Shown: positions 19,339 to 29,704, counted from the stretch's first letter. The stretch is DNA of 64,000 nt from CAYZGU01 sp964478165 (GCA_964478165.1 CAYZGU010000014.1:62001-126000), one strand, 5' to 3'. Program-made: numbers and translations. Notes: a model not told the origin generated them from the sequence alone.

Positions 19339-20943
19339 CTATTTCAGAATTAGCATTCTGCGCGTGGCTTGGAAGGTGCCAGTGCTGAGAGTATAGAAAT
19401 AGATTCCACTCGAGACTGTCTCCCCAATTTGGTTTTTCCCGTCCCAATAGGCGGCGCTTTCTCGAGTCAAATAGACACCTGCCGGTTTGGTGCCGAGATT
19501 GAATTCACGTGCCAATTCCCCGCGAACGTTGTGGATTCGAAGGGTTACGGGTGTGCCGTCTGCTAGTTGGTATGGTAGCCAGGTGTCGGGATTAAATGGA
19601 TTTGGGAAGTTTTGATAGAGCGTTGTGTGTTTGACCTGAGCTAAAGTTGTGACTTTTTGTCCAAATGGCTCCACGGTGTACGGCGCAGTGCCGAAATCTT
19701 TTGCGCTGTTGTACACGTATGCTACTACTCCGTTTCCACTTTCGGGACCTTCATTAGGTGCGTTGTGCGCCGAGACAAGTAACGTATTGGCGCTTATCGC
19801 AACCCATGCTCCAAAGTTGATTTTAACCCCTTCGTCTTCGGGCAGCACCTTCTTTTTTTCGGTCCAGACGTTGTTCTCATGGGTAAAGAGATAGGCGGCA
19901 CCAGATCCCGCCGCGCCTTCGTTTCGGAACATTGCCCCCACAAGGGTGATGTTTCCATTGGTGGCCACGCTAAGACCGAATTGATCTGATTTTTTTGCGT
20001 CGCTAGATACCAGCTTTTCACTCTGTTTCCAGCTGTTGCCATCGCGGACGAAGACATACGCGGCGCCAGTATCTTTTTTGCCCTTTGCGTCAGCCAATGG
20101 CGCTCCGACGATGATTGTTTTACCGCTTACCGCAACGGAGGTTCCAAAATTGTCGCCGGCTGCGGCGTCGTCCGCCGTGAGTTTGGATTGTTCAACCCAT
20201 TTGTTGCCATCGTGAACGAAGACGTAAGCTGCGCCGCTGAATCTAATACCGCCATGGGTCTGCCTCGGTGCGCCTACGACTATGACGTCTTTATAGATGG
20301 CGAGCTCACGTCCGAATTCGTTCGATTTTGTCAAATCCCCGGGAAGAAGCTTCTGTTTCTGTCTCCATTGGGTACCACTGCGCATGAATACATACGCCGA
20401 ACCCGCATTGGTGCCGGCATCATCGTCACCCGGAGCTCCAACGACGGCAATGTTCCTTTCAATCCCAACAGCCGTTCCGAACCTGTCATCTTGGCTTTTG
20501 TCTGCAGCAACAATTCTTGCCTGCTGTTTCCAGCTTCTGCGATTTACACTAAAGATGTGAACGGATCCTGTTGACTTTGGATTATCTTTGGGAGCTCCCA
20601 CAATGGCGTAGTCTGGGCTTGCAAGCTCGTGGGGAGCGGTGAGAGCGACCGAGGTTCCGAAAGACGGAATGTCTTTTTCGTGTTCCTCGGCATTGTATCC
20701 ACCTCCCGGTAATAGTTCAACATGTTCTTTCCAATTTTTCCCATGTTGGACATACACTTTGGCTGCACCCCAATGCGCATTTGTCCCAACTATTATGGTG
20801 TCGCCGATGGCATCAGATCTCAGATGGTAATTTCGCGTTCCGTCTTCCACAACAACAATTCTAACCCCAGCGGCTTGAGAGATATTCGCCACTAGAAGGC
20901 TGAGTAGCAAGCTGAGTAGGACCAACTGTTGCACGGCTTTCAT
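19339..20943 (-). CDS. FG-GAP seven-bladed propeller secreted protein, paralogue 2
   Basis: This 534-residue paralogue of the neighbouring gene has a signal peptide (about 1-24, ANISQA) and seven FG-GAP-like blades with repeated DxFGxxVA...IVGAP...AYVF units. The C-terminal FlgD-like domain carries NFPNPFNPDTWLPYQL and a YWDGKN...SSGIYFYTL tail. Its first blade differs most from the other copies (VRIVVVEDGTRNYHLRSDAIGD), whereas blades 3-7 are closely alike. AAAGGAAG precedes ATG 20943. It ends 135 bases before paralogue 1 starts, so the copies may be transcribed separately or together. A surface or secreted binding role is inferred. Confidence 0.88.
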   Translation of the reverse strand: MKAVQQLVLLSLLLSLLVANISQAAGVRIVVVEDGTRNYHLRSDAIGDTIIVGTNAHWGAAKVYVQHGKNWKEHVELLPGGGYNAEEHEKDIPSFGTSVALTAPHELASPDYAIVGAPKDNPKSTGSVHIFSVNRRSWKQQARIVAADKSQDDRFGTAVGIERNIAVVGAPGDDDAGTNAGSAYVFMRSGTQWRQKQKLLPGDLTKSNEFGRELAIYKDVIVVGAPRQTHGGIRFSGAAYVFVHDGNKWVEQSKLTADDAAAGDNFGTSVAVSGKTIIVGAPLADAKGKKDTGAAYVFVRDGNSWKQSEKLVSSDAKKSDQFGLSVATNGNITLVGAMFRNEGAAGSGAAYLFTHENNVWTEKKKVLPEDEGVKINFGAWVAISANTLLVSAHNAPNEGPESGNGVVAYVYNSAKDFGTAPYTVEPFGQKVTTLAQVKHTTLYQNFPNPFNPDTWLPYQLADGTPVTLRIHNVRGELAREFNLGTKPAGVYLTRESAAYWDGKNQIGETVSSGIYFYTLSTGTFQATRRMLILK

Positions 20944-21120
20944 GATGTCTTCCTTTTCATGTCAGTTAGTGGAATGAAAGCGTGAAGATTAAAGTACGTT
21001 TTCGGTCGTATTTCCCGAGTTCATCAGTCGTTACGATCGCGATTCTTGGTTCATGGGGTGCCGACTGTTTGATAAAGAAAACGAACTGTCAACATGCTTT
21101 CTTTTTCTTCGCATTATGGA

Positions 21121-21650
21121 TATTTTAATATTAACATTCTGCGAGCGGTTTGAAAAACGCCAGCCTGGAGGGTATAGAAGTAAACGCCGCAGGAAGCAAT
21201 TTCACCAGTGGTGTTCATTCCGTTCCAGTGCGCAGCGGTGTCTCGGGTCAGGTAGCTGCCGTCGGATCTGACTCCAAGATTAATCGAGAGGGTGAGATTC
21301 CTGTGGGTGTCCTAGATTCGGAGTGTGGCGTTTTCATCAGATCCTAATGTACGGAAACCAGGTTTCTGGGTTAAATATGGATTTGAAAATTCTAAAGTAA
21401 TGAGTTACGCTTAATTCTGTCCAGTGTCTTGACGTGAGATTTACACGGCCCGACGGGAATACGGCGGTGTGTTAAAATCGTCTGTGATATTGTGGATATG
21501 TACAGCAACACCGCGATCTGATTCAGGCCCCACGTTGGGGCCATCGTGTGCTGAAACAATGACGGTGTTGAGATTTATTGCGATTCAAGTGCCGTAATTG
21601 GGCAAGGCCTTCGCTTTTTTTCTCCCAGGATCCATCTCAGTCAGAAGAAA
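21121..21650 (-). pseudogene. Decayed C-terminal remnant of a fourth FG-GAP paralogue
   Basis: The DNA closely resembles the 3' ends of the three intact FG-GAP genes: the stretch encoding the final NILR end, the YFYTLQAGVF-like strand, the W-x-G-x-N turn, and the Q-NFPNPF and AHDGPNVG equivalents. It is broken by multiple frameshifts and small indels, and no open frame longer than about 70 codons remains. It sits between paralogues 2 and 3 in the same orientation. The upstream blades have been lost beyond about 21650. This is best read as a dead tandem duplicate. Confidence 0.75.
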
Positions 21651-21722
21651 CTAACAGGCCGAACTTGAACTATCGTCGCCTCCATCGTCAAGCGGAAACC
21701 CAACTACGGTCATATATTACTT

Positions 21723-23390
21723 CTACTTCAGAATTAGCATTCTGCGCGTTGCTTCGAATGCTCCAGCTTGGAGGGTATAAAAATAGACGCCACTGGATAC
21801 AATCCCTCCAAATCCGTTTCTGCCATCCCAATAGGCAGCGGTTTCCCTGGTCAGATAGCTGCCTGATTTTCGGGTGCCGAGATGTAATTCGCGAGTTAGT
21901 TGTCCCTTGATATTGTAGATACGAACGGTTACGTCGACATCGGCAGCTAATCGATAGGGTATCCAGGTTTCTGGGTTAAATGGATTTGGAAAGTTCTGAT
22001 AGAGTGCGGTGTGTTTGACCTGACCTAAGGTTGTTGTCCGCAATCCAAACGAATCGACCGCAAAGGGTGGCGTGTCAAAGGCTTCTATACTATTGTAGAC
22101 GAATCCGGCTGTGCCGAGACCTGACTCAGGGCCATTATTGGGAGCGTTATGTGCTGACACAACGACTGTGTCACCACTTAGCGCCACCCAAGCGCCGAAA
22201 TTGAGCTTTTGTCCCTGGTCTTTCGGTTTAACCTTTTTCTTTTGTTTCCAGGCCCCGTCTTCATTTACAAAGGAGTAGGCTGCACCTGAACCTGCAGCGC
22301 CTTCATCGCGGTACGGCGATCCGATGATGGCAATCCTTCCACTGGTGGCAACGGCAGAACCGAACCGATCCGATTTTTTTGCGTCGTCAGGAATTAGTTT
22401 CGCTTGTTGTACCCACCTGTTTCCTTTTCGGGCGAAGACGTAGGCTGCGCCCGCGTCTTTTCCCGCATCGTTGTCATCCAACGGTGCTCCGACGATTAGG
22501 GTGTCACCGCTTCTGGTAACTGAAAAACCGAAGTTGTCAGCCTTTCCAGCATCGTTAGCTGTGAGTTTGGTCTGTTCTATCCATCGCTCCCCCTCACGCT
22601 TAAAGACGTAGGCGGAGCCGGAAAATCTTATCTTATTGGGTGAGTCCTTGGGCGCGCCGACAATCGCTGTGCCTCCGAAGATAAAAACTGAGGTTCCGTA
22701 TTCCTCCGATCCTCCTAGGTCTTTGGGAACTAGCTTCGCTTGCAATTTCCATGGGGAATTGATTTCTATACCGTCCCGGGTGAAGATATAAGCTCCACCT
22801 GAATTTTTCCCGGAAAGATCTTCCTTTGGTGCCCCAACGATGGCCGTGTTACGGTCAATAGAGACGGCATATCCGAACCCGTCGTTATCGTTCGAATTCG
22901 GGGCGATGAGCTTTTCGCGCTGTGTCCATTTTCTCCCCTTGCGAGTAAAAATGTAGGCTGCACCCTTCTTTCCCGGCGCGTTAAGGCCTCCTTTTACGTC
23001 ACCTTCAATGAACTCTGCTCCGCGAAGATTATCTGGTGCCCCAATTATGGCAACGTTTGCACTGGCTTTGGCGTGGGGGGCACTGATTGCGACGGATCTC
23101 CCAAAACCTTCAAAATCGTGTCGATCTAAGATTACTCGGTGGTCTTTGGCCATTAAGGTCGCGCTCTCTGTCCAGTCGTTTCCCTCGCCCACAAAGAGTT
23201 TTGCGGCGCCCAGAGTTGGTGCTCCTAGGATAACGCTGTCTCCCACGATGTCGGAGGTCATTTGCTTGTTGTTAGAATTGTCTTCGACTCCGATGAGCTT
23301 AACCTCCTTTGCGAAGGCAGACTGACCGATTAACATTGATACAATGCCAATCGCTAAGATGATGAGCGTAAATCGTAGCGCAGTTTTCAT
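21723..23390 (-). CDS. FG-GAP seven-bladed propeller secreted protein, paralogue 3
   Basis: This is the longest member of the array at 555 residues. It has a signal peptide (about 1-27, QSAFA), then an opening blade KLIGVEDNSNNKQMTSDIVGD nearly identical in plan to paralogue 1. Six further FG-GAP blades follow, and a C-terminal FlgD-like domain (NFPNPFNPETWIPYRL, YWDGRNGFG, SSGVYFYTLQAG). Blade 2 carries an expanded loop (GAPDNLRGAEFIEGDVKG). AAGGAG lies 11 bases before ATG 23390. Because it is the upstream gene of the array, any shared promoter should lie in 23391-23600. The protein is exported; partner and function are unknown. Confidence 0.88.
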   Translation of the reverse strand: MKTALRFTLIILAIGIVSMLIGQSAFAKEVKLIGVEDNSNNKQMTSDIVGDSVILGAPTLGAAKLFVGEGNDWTESATLMAKDHRVILDRHDFEGFGRSVAISAPHAKASANVAIIGAPDNLRGAEFIEGDVKGGLNAPGKKGAAYIFTRKGRKWTQREKLIAPNSNDNDGFGYAVSIDRNTAIVGAPKEDLSGKNSGGAYIFTRDGIEINSPWKLQAKLVPKDLGGSEEYGTSVFIFGGTAIVGAPKDSPNKIRFSGSAYVFKREGERWIEQTKLTANDAGKADNFGFSVTRSGDTLIVGAPLDDNDAGKDAGAAYVFARKGNRWVQQAKLIPDDAKKSDRFGSAVATSGRIAIIGSPYRDEGAAGSGAAYSFVNEDGAWKQKKKVKPKDQGQKLNFGAWVALSGDTVVVSAHNAPNNGPESGLGTAGFVYNSIEAFDTPPFAVDSFGLRTTTLGQVKHTALYQNFPNPFNPETWIPYRLAADVDVTVRIYNIKGQLTRELHLGTRKSGSYLTRETAAYWDGRNGFGGIVSSGVYFYTLQAGAFEATRRMLILK

Positions 23391-24487
23391 TGCGATTTAT
23401 CTCCTTAAGAAGCTTACGTGAAGTATCCGGCATGAATCCGAATCCTGCCAGTGCCGAAATACGACCAGAAACGGAGGCTATCGCCTCAACCAAAGGAATA
23501 CTCAGTTCCGCAGATTTGTGATTCGTTCTAATAGGTTGCTATGAGTCATATAGTTTTCTACATGTATCCCCGCCATGGTGGTCCAACACAATAACAATTA
23601 CCTAAGATTCTCGAGTTCCTTATCCAACCTTAATGCAATCGTTACTATTTGTATCGGCTGTCACATTACCAGTTTCCAGTCAAGGACGAGGCTAATAGGT
23701 ATGAGACATGATGTATCTTCATTGCAAGAGTCTTTGCCAGTGCTCTCCTTGTTCCAGTTTTCTTATATTGGAACGTGCCCAAGCCACCAATAAAATCCTA
23801 TCATATTTTGAATGTGGTGTCAACAATAACCAGCATCAACGTCCTGAACATTTGGATGGGAAATAATGCAGTCAGTATAGGGTTTCGCACGCCCATCGAA
23901 TCGGTGATTCATCAACCAACTGTGCAAGCGATTTACTTGCGAACTGAGATTCGCCGTCGAGATGTGGAGAAATTAGACCGCCGAATCCCCACGGTTGTGA
24001 TTTTTTGGCTACGATTGCTGGGGAATGCGCTCGTTTTACTTTGAATGATGCTAATTCGGATCTGGTTCCTGTTTGTCGTTCGCCGTTGGCTAGGATTTTC
24101 TAAGAGTTTTGATGTTTTGTTGTCTAAATTGCTGTAGCATTTAAATTTTTCTCATCAAGCTACTATTCGAGCACCTTACTTAGTGTTTGTGTCACAATCA
24201 GTCCGCCAGATAGGGAACGATAGTCGTGTGTGTTAGCAGCATTGGGTTGCCGTGAAAACCATCGCGGTACGGACTAATTCTCCGAACCGATGGGGTAAAA
24301 AGAGACAGAAAATCTGGATAGAGATTGACTTTGTCGCTGGCTAGTGATAGGGTGAATCCATTGGAAAGATGACGCATGGGGTTTTTGCCTTAAGGCACAG
24401 AATGAGAAGATTAGTATGAGACTGATACTAAGACGAGCATGATAAGAGAAGCGCTTGGTGCTTTATTCGTAACGTTTGGAGGGATCG
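23391..24487. other. Intergenic region between divergent genes
   Basis: About 1.1 kb separates FG-GAP paralogue 3 from the PhyH-type gene. No credible protein or RNA gene is visible. A 12-base perfect palindrome TGCCTTAAGGCA lies at 24386-24397, about 90 bases before the PhyH start. It could be an operator, though nothing else supports that. Confidence 0.4.
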
Positions 24488-25741
24488 ATGGTGGGCAATG
24501 TTTTAAGTAGGGAACAAGTTCAAGCATACGAGAAGGCAGGCTACTTGGTAATACGGAGCGTGTTCTCAGGAGGTGAAGTTGCGCGTGTGGTCGAAGCCAT
24601 TATGCGCGTGGTGTATCGTAATGACATGCAACTGCAAGATCGGGTGCCTCAGGCGTCGGTCATCAAGTTCGATCCTGGCAGTAATTACCTCGAGGATTCC
24701 GATCTCGCATCTGTTGCTAGTTGCCCGTTCATTGTAGAGAGCGCCGAAGCGTTGTTGAGCGCTCCCGTTGCCCTGTCCAAATGGAATGCCTATCTCAAGA
24801 AACCTGGGGTAGGAGGAACTGCTGTAAATCCCGGAGAGTGGGGCGGTGACTATGAGAGTTTACACCCGAGAGCGCATATGGATTATAAAACATATCATCC
24901 CCCTGGTTCCTCGGTTGATTGGCTGTTTTCGATTGTTCCGTTGGTGGACCTGAACGAACAAACCGGTCCGTTGTACGTGTCGCCCGGTTCACACAAGCTG
25001 AGCCGAGTGTTTTCTGATGGTCGTGTCAAGCGCGTCCAACGGTCCAACGGCACCGGTATTGTGCCGCTGATAGACCTAAAACTACGGAGAGGAGATCTCT
25101 TACTAATGAATATGTTCACTTGGCATGAAGGCGGGGCCAACCGTTCAAATCACAATCGGCTTGGTCTGTATAATAAGTACCGTGCAATCAATGCGCCCCC
25201 AGCTTGTGGTCCTGAGCTTTATAGTGATGAGGCTCATGCGGCTGTGATCTACCGGGGACAATCCCTGCTTCCGCATCACGGCAATCATGGTATCCGAACC
25301 ACAGCCCTGCTCCTTGAGTTAGACGATAAGTTCCTACTAACGTGCTCTGAGACTAGTGAGAATGGCTGGTCGTTCCCTGGCGGGAGCGTACGTGATTCTC
25401 AGGTGAAGTCTGCGTTCGGCAATCTCATCGGTTCATTGGAAACCGATGTTCGAGAAAAGCTGGGTTTGGATATTCCGTGGATGACGTATATCGGTGATTT
25501 TAAGGAATCATCTCAATTTTGTCGTGTGTATGCGCACCTGCTGACAGCATCGTCCCGGTTCAGAATCAGGAGTGGGATGAGAGTTGGTTGGTTTACCAGA
25601 GACGAGATTTGCCATTTGTCGCTGGAGGGTGAACTAGCCGAAGGCTACGAAGTAGACGCAATCAATTTGTGGTTGAACGATGAATTTCAGCGTGGTATGG
25701 GTATCGCCAAGCGACCTCCTAGTGGTCCAACAAAAAGTTGA
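24488..25741 (+). CDS. Phytanoyl-CoA dioxygenase (PhyH)-type protein fused to a Nudix-like domain
   Basis: This 417-residue protein has an N-terminal Fe(II)/2-oxoglutarate dioxygenase fold of the PhyH family (about 1-255). The facial triad is H130-x-D132 (AHMD) and H213 (TWHEGG), and an arginine shortly after (NHNRLG) should bind 2-oxoglutarate. The C-terminal part (about 271-405) looks like a Nudix hydrolase: TTALLLELDDKFLLT, WSFPGG, then a stretch where the Nudix box should be. That box reads GSVRDSQ...TDVREKLGL with an insertion, and lacks most acidic metal ligands. ATG 24488 is chosen because GGAGGG lies 4-5 bases upstream; a TTG at 24476 overlaps that site. The dioxygenase half looks active and the Nudix half probably is not. 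Substrate is unknown. Confidence 0.82.
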   Translation: MVGNVLSREQVQAYEKAGYLVIRSVFSGGEVARVVEAIMRVVYRNDMQLQDRVPQASVIKFDPGSNYLEDSDLASVASCPFIVESAEALLSAPVALSKWNAYLKKPGVGGTAVNPGEWGGDYESLHPRAHMDYKTYHPPGSSVDWLFSIVPLVDLNEQTGPLYVSPGSHKLSRVFSDGRVKRVQRSNGTGIVPLIDLKLRRGDLLLMNMFTWHEGGANRSNHNRLGLYNKYRAINAPPACGPELYSDEAHAAVIYRGQSLLPHHGNHGIRTTALLLELDDKFLLTCSETSENGWSFPGGSVRDSQVKSAFGNLIGSLETDVREKLGLDIPWMTYIGDFKESSQFCRVYAHLLTASSRFRIRSGMRVGWFTRDEICHLSLEGELAEGYEVDAINLWLNDEFQRGMGIAKRPPSGPTKS

Positions 25742-25749
25742 TGTGCGAG

Positions 25750-26570
25750 ATTAGCAGTGTGTCTGATTACTCCGCATTTCATTCCACCGATCTAGGGGTG
25801 CACTGCGGGCTAATTATGTGCCCTAATATTTCTTTGGTCGTTCGCGCCATACCTCTCAAATCTCTGGATAATCGCTGGCGTTTCTGCGTTCATCATGTTC
25901 TGCCCGTTTTTGGCGACTCTCATTCCGCATTGGGGAAGTTCATGGATGACGACGCTTTGTGCCGATGGCCAGACGGACTTGATCGATCTGAGCCATCAAG
26001 GTTGGAATGGAATGTGCCGTGTGTGCTCTCCTGACTAGCGCCAATGGTGAAGAGTTGAGTGCTGGAGAAATCCCAATCGATTGGAATAGCTTCCGCTCCT
26101 ACCAGGATTTCGTCGACATACAGCTTGACTGTCTCAATGCTTCCCACTTCAGTAATGTGGGGCCGCGCTTAGAATGCCGACTCATGGATCTCTATAGAAA
26201 ACGAGTTGTGAGATCCAAGCTGTGCGACATTGCGATTATCTCTTCCGCTAAAAAACAACTCTGTATACGAGATGGTGTTGGCGACAGTGGGAAGATGTGT
26301 TCAATGTATAACTGGGATTCGGTGGAGTTGCTATACCAGATAAGGTTTTTCCGGTCAGAACTATGTTTCCGTCGTTGTCGGCGATTCGTGGACAGGTCGA
26401 TGCTTCTAGCGTGAAGTTCTCGGTGCCTCTTTTCAAGGGGTCAGCTAGCACTGGGTTCGGACGCGCAAGAATCTTAAGTGCTGTTACGGTTTTAGTGGAT
26501 GCATTAGGTGTTTTCGCGATTCTGCCAGGACTTTTGGGGTTTTGGTATACATTGGCTTGAGTGACGGCTG
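25750..26570 (-). pseudogene. Probable LamG/concanavalin-like domain protein relic
   Basis: On the minus strand, fragments resemble a LamG-type jelly roll: ENFTLEAST...IADNDGNIVLTGKTL (about 26250-26430), then VKLYVDEILVGAEAIPIDWDF...FTIGASQ (about 25990-26140). They lie in different frames separated by stops, so no complete gene remains. The pattern (strand, short turn, LYVDG-like, I-GAS-like) is typical of this fold. The identification rests on short motifs only. It could be a remnant of a secreted lectin-like protein. Confidence 0.4.
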
Positions 26571-27391
26571 ATAACTGACAGAAAGATCGCGAGTCCCCAT
26601 AGTCTTTAAGACATCCGTTCTATTTGAAAAACCATCTTGTCGTCAACCTTAATGATGGAGGGGTTCTTGTTTGAATCGTTTAGATTCAGAAAACGGTGAT
26701 AGTGGAGAGCAAAGATGGGGGTAATTTGACGCTCAGGATGTGTAGTTCGTCTAATGCGTAGAATTGTTCGAATGTTGTACGTTTCTATTTGTACTGATCC
26801 TGTGCGGCATCACGCCCTAGATCTTAATCCAATCAGATTAAACACCACCCCATGTCTAGGCTCTATTATGCATCAAAATGTAAAACCACTCGGCCCTCGG
26901 GGTGTGAAATCGAATTGGGAGCCGTACAATAAAATGTGGATATAGTGGGTGATGTCGAATAAATACTCTGATTGTGCCAACTGACGTTCCGTGTCATGTT
27001 ATCAGCCAGAGTTTTTGAGCGATATGCGACTTTTGTCTGGCGTGAATTGTGGTGATGTTGGGTTGGTGTGTGACTTCGACGAATAAGTGCGTTATTCCGG
27101 ACACGAAAAATGGGGACTAAGAGATAGGCGTGGTAGCTACTGGAACAAAGGTACTCCGGGTGTTGACTAACTCGCGAATGGACCAAGAAAGGTCTTATCC
27201 GTGATGGGAAGTGCCTTTTTGAAAACAGGAATGTGGGAACATTGAAAGGGGTTTCTCGGGTTTTTCTAATGGACCTTTTAATGAATTGTGGAAGCTCATT
27301 GGATATGATCTTTATTAAGAATGGGTCCGGTAGAGTTCACGCCCGTTGAAAGGCGTGTTCTATTTTCATAGGGTTTCCTATCGCGTCTCCG
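26571..27391. other. Intergenic region
   Basis: About 820 bases lie between the LamG-like relic and the 3' end of the EF-G paralogue. Only short chance reading frames occur, and I see no RNA gene or clear terminator. Confidence 0.4.
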
Positions 27392-29461
27392 TTACTCCTC
27401 TTTCTCGGCTTTCTCTGCTGCGATGACTTTCTGAGCGACCTCCTCAGGCACAATCTCGTAGTGCGAAGACTCCATTGTGAAGCTTCCACGCGCGCTGGTT
27501 ATCGATTTAAGGTCGATCGAATAACGGAGCATCTCCGCGAGTGGGACGGTTGCCTGAATCATTTGGCGCTTACCCGCTTGTTCAACTCCCATCACCTGAC
27601 CGCGCTTGCTATTGAGGTCACCAATAATGTCGCCCATAAACTGCTCAGGAACCGAAATGGACACATTCATGATCGGTTCCAGCAAAGCTGGACTAGCCAG
27701 ATCTGCTGCCGCTGAGAAAGCAAGTGAACCTGCCATCTGAAATGCGAAGTCGGAGGAGTCTACTGGATGATGTTTTCCATCGTAGAGTTCAATCTGGGTA
27801 TCAACGAGCGGATAGCCAGTTATTACACCCTGCTCCATCTTGTCGCGAATTCCTTTTTCGACTGCGGGAATATAGTTTCGTGGAATGGAACCTCCGACGA
27901 CACTATTTACGAATTCAAATCCAGCGCCGCGTTCACGTGGCGCGATGTTGATCCAGCAATCCCCAAATTGTCCGCGTCCACCAGACTGCCGCTTATACCG
28001 ACCCTGAATACCGCTTACGCGTTTGCGAATCGTTTCCCGATATGGGACCTTGGGCGTTTCCACTTCAGTTTCAACACTGAATCTGTCTTTCATTCGCTCA
28101 CGTGTGAGGGTGATATGGAGTTCACCTAAGCCCGACACAAGGAGTTGAGATGTTATCTCATTACGTTCAAGTTTGAAGGTTGGATCTTCTTCCGTCATTC
28201 TGTTCAGGGTAGAAATGAGTTTCTCGTCGTCACCCTCTCGCATGGGCTTGATGGCAAATGAGATTACCGGTTTAGGGACTTCAATGCCGGGGAGTTGAAT
28301 CGCAGTACCAGCCTCGCACCACGTATCCCCCGTTTGCGTAATTGAAAGCTTCGGAACCACACCGATATCACCGGCAATAACCTGGGGTGTGCTTAAAGAG
28401 TCTTTGCCGTTGCTGAAAGCAAGCTTACCAATCTTCTCGCTGTCGCTTCGCGACGAATTGAGAACTTGGGAATCCCCTTTAAGAATTCCCGAGTAGACCC
28501 GGAAGAAGGTAAGACGTCCTGAAAATGGGTCGGCCATGGTCTTGAAAACGAGGGCCGACATTGGCGCATCTGGCGATGCATCGAAAGTGGTCTTTCCGTC
28601 GACACTTTCGACTGGTTTCGACCGGTCAGGTGATGGGAAGCAAGTGATTATCGTATCCATCATCTGTTGAATCCCTATATTTTTCAGAGCAGAACCACAG
28701 AGGACTGGCACAATTTGGCCGCTAGCAATTCCCGCCTGAAGTCCAGTGCTAATTTCTTGATCCGTCAGATTTCCGTCAAAGAACTTCTCTATCAGCTCGT
28801 CGTCCCCTTCTGCTGCGACTTCAACAAGTTGTTCGCGAGATTCCTCAGCCTGTGACTCAAGCTCAGTGGGGATTTCTGATTTTTCCACAGGTTTATTCCC
28901 TTCAGGCTGGGTGAATGCTGCCATTTGAACGAAATCTACTACACCTGTAAACGTGCCTTCTCTGCCGATTGGAAGTTGTATTGCGGAGGTACGGGTTTCC
29001 AGAATATCTTCAATACTGGCCAAAGCGGTTTCAAAATTAGCGTTCTCTTTGTCCATCTTGTTGATGAATATGAGCCGTGGTAAGTTGTACCTGTCGGCAA
29101 CTTCCCAGACTTTTTCTGTTCCTGCCTCAACGCCAGTTGTTGCATCAATAACAACAACGAGTGCATCAGAAACACGGAGCACGCTCTCAAGGTCTCCATA
29201 AAGATCGTCTGCGCCCGGCGTATCCATGATGTTCAGTTTGTGTTCGCTCCACTCGGCTCTGCACATCGAGCAATTTATCGTTGTCTTGCGTTCTATTTCG
29301 TCAGGGGAGTAGTCAGCGACGGTGTTTCCCTGGTCGACTTCGCCCATTTTTTTGATTGTGCGCCCATTGTAGAGGATTGCTTCGACTAAGGATGTCTTTC
29401 CCGCACCAGAATGCGAAATTATTCCAATATTTCGGATTTGCTCTGTTCGGTATTCTCTCAT
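27392..29461 (-). CDS. fusA2: EF-G paralogue (FusA2-like translational GTPase)
   Basis: This 689-residue translational GTPase has the full EF-G layout: G domain (about 7-270), domain II, then domains III-V (about 390-680, including GGRGQFGDCWI and a PEQFMGDIIGDLNSKRGQVMG block). The P-loop is SHSGAGKTS (16-24) and NKMD is at 134-137. The switch II motif reads DTPGAD, with A84 where the catalytic histidine of translocating EF-G (DTPGHVD) should be. This indicates the EF-G-like/FusA2 branch rather than the main translocase. ATG 29461 is preferred over 29506, because family homology begins at REYRTEQIRNIGI and AAGGAG lies about 13 bases upstream. Function of this branch is uncertain (recycling or specialised GTPase). 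Confidence 0.88.
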   Translation of the reverse strand: MREYRTEQIRNIGIISHSGAGKTSLVEAILYNGRTIKKMGEVDQGNTVADYSPDEIERKTTINCSMCRAEWSEHKLNIMDTPGADDLYGDLESVLRVSDALVVVIDATTGVEAGTEKVWEVADRYNLPRLIFINKMDKENANFETALASIEDILETRTSAIQLPIGREGTFTGVVDFVQMAAFTQPEGNKPVEKSEIPTELESQAEESREQLVEVAAEGDDELIEKFFDGNLTDQEISTGLQAGIASGQIVPVLCGSALKNIGIQQMMDTIITCFPSPDRSKPVESVDGKTTFDASPDAPMSALVFKTMADPFSGRLTFFRVYSGILKGDSQVLNSSRSDSEKIGKLAFSNGKDSLSTPQVIAGDIGVVPKLSITQTGDTWCEAGTAIQLPGIEVPKPVISFAIKPMREGDDEKLISTLNRMTEEDPTFKLERNEITSQLLVSGLGELHITLTRERMKDRFSVETEVETPKVPYRETIRKRVSGIQGRYKRQSGGRGQFGDCWINIAPRERGAGFEFVNSVVGGSIPRNYIPAVEKGIRDKMEQGVITGYPLVDTQIELYDGKHHPVDSSDFAFQMAGSLAFSAAADLASPALLEPIMNVSISVPEQFMGDIIGDLNSKRGQVMGVEQAGKRQMIQATVPLAEMLRYSIDLKSITSARGSFTMESSHYEIVPEEVAQKVIAAEKAEKEE

Positions 29462-29509
29462 GTTGTCACGTGCTCTCCTTACGGTGTCAATATACCACGC
29501 AATCATCCG

Positions 29510-29539
29510 ATTTTAGCACACCGATGTTAGGAAACGCAA
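29510..29539 (-). promoter_or_regulatory. Candidate sigma70 promoter for the EF-G paralogue
   Basis: Reading the minus strand, TTGCGT (29539-29534) is followed after 18 bases by TAAAAT (29515-29510), about 50 bases before ATG 29461. It is a reasonable but not consensus promoter. Confidence 0.45.
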
Positions 29540-29704
29540 GAAAAATCGTGCTAGATTGAACCGTCAACAACCACCATCAACGTTGTGTTAAACCACAGCG
29601 TCATAGTAAGGACACAGTGGTAGTCGATTTGGTGGTTTCCTATGGGCATTGTTGTCCCTGCTACTACAGCTTCAGCTAGTTCCTCGACTCAACTTAGGAG
29701 AATT

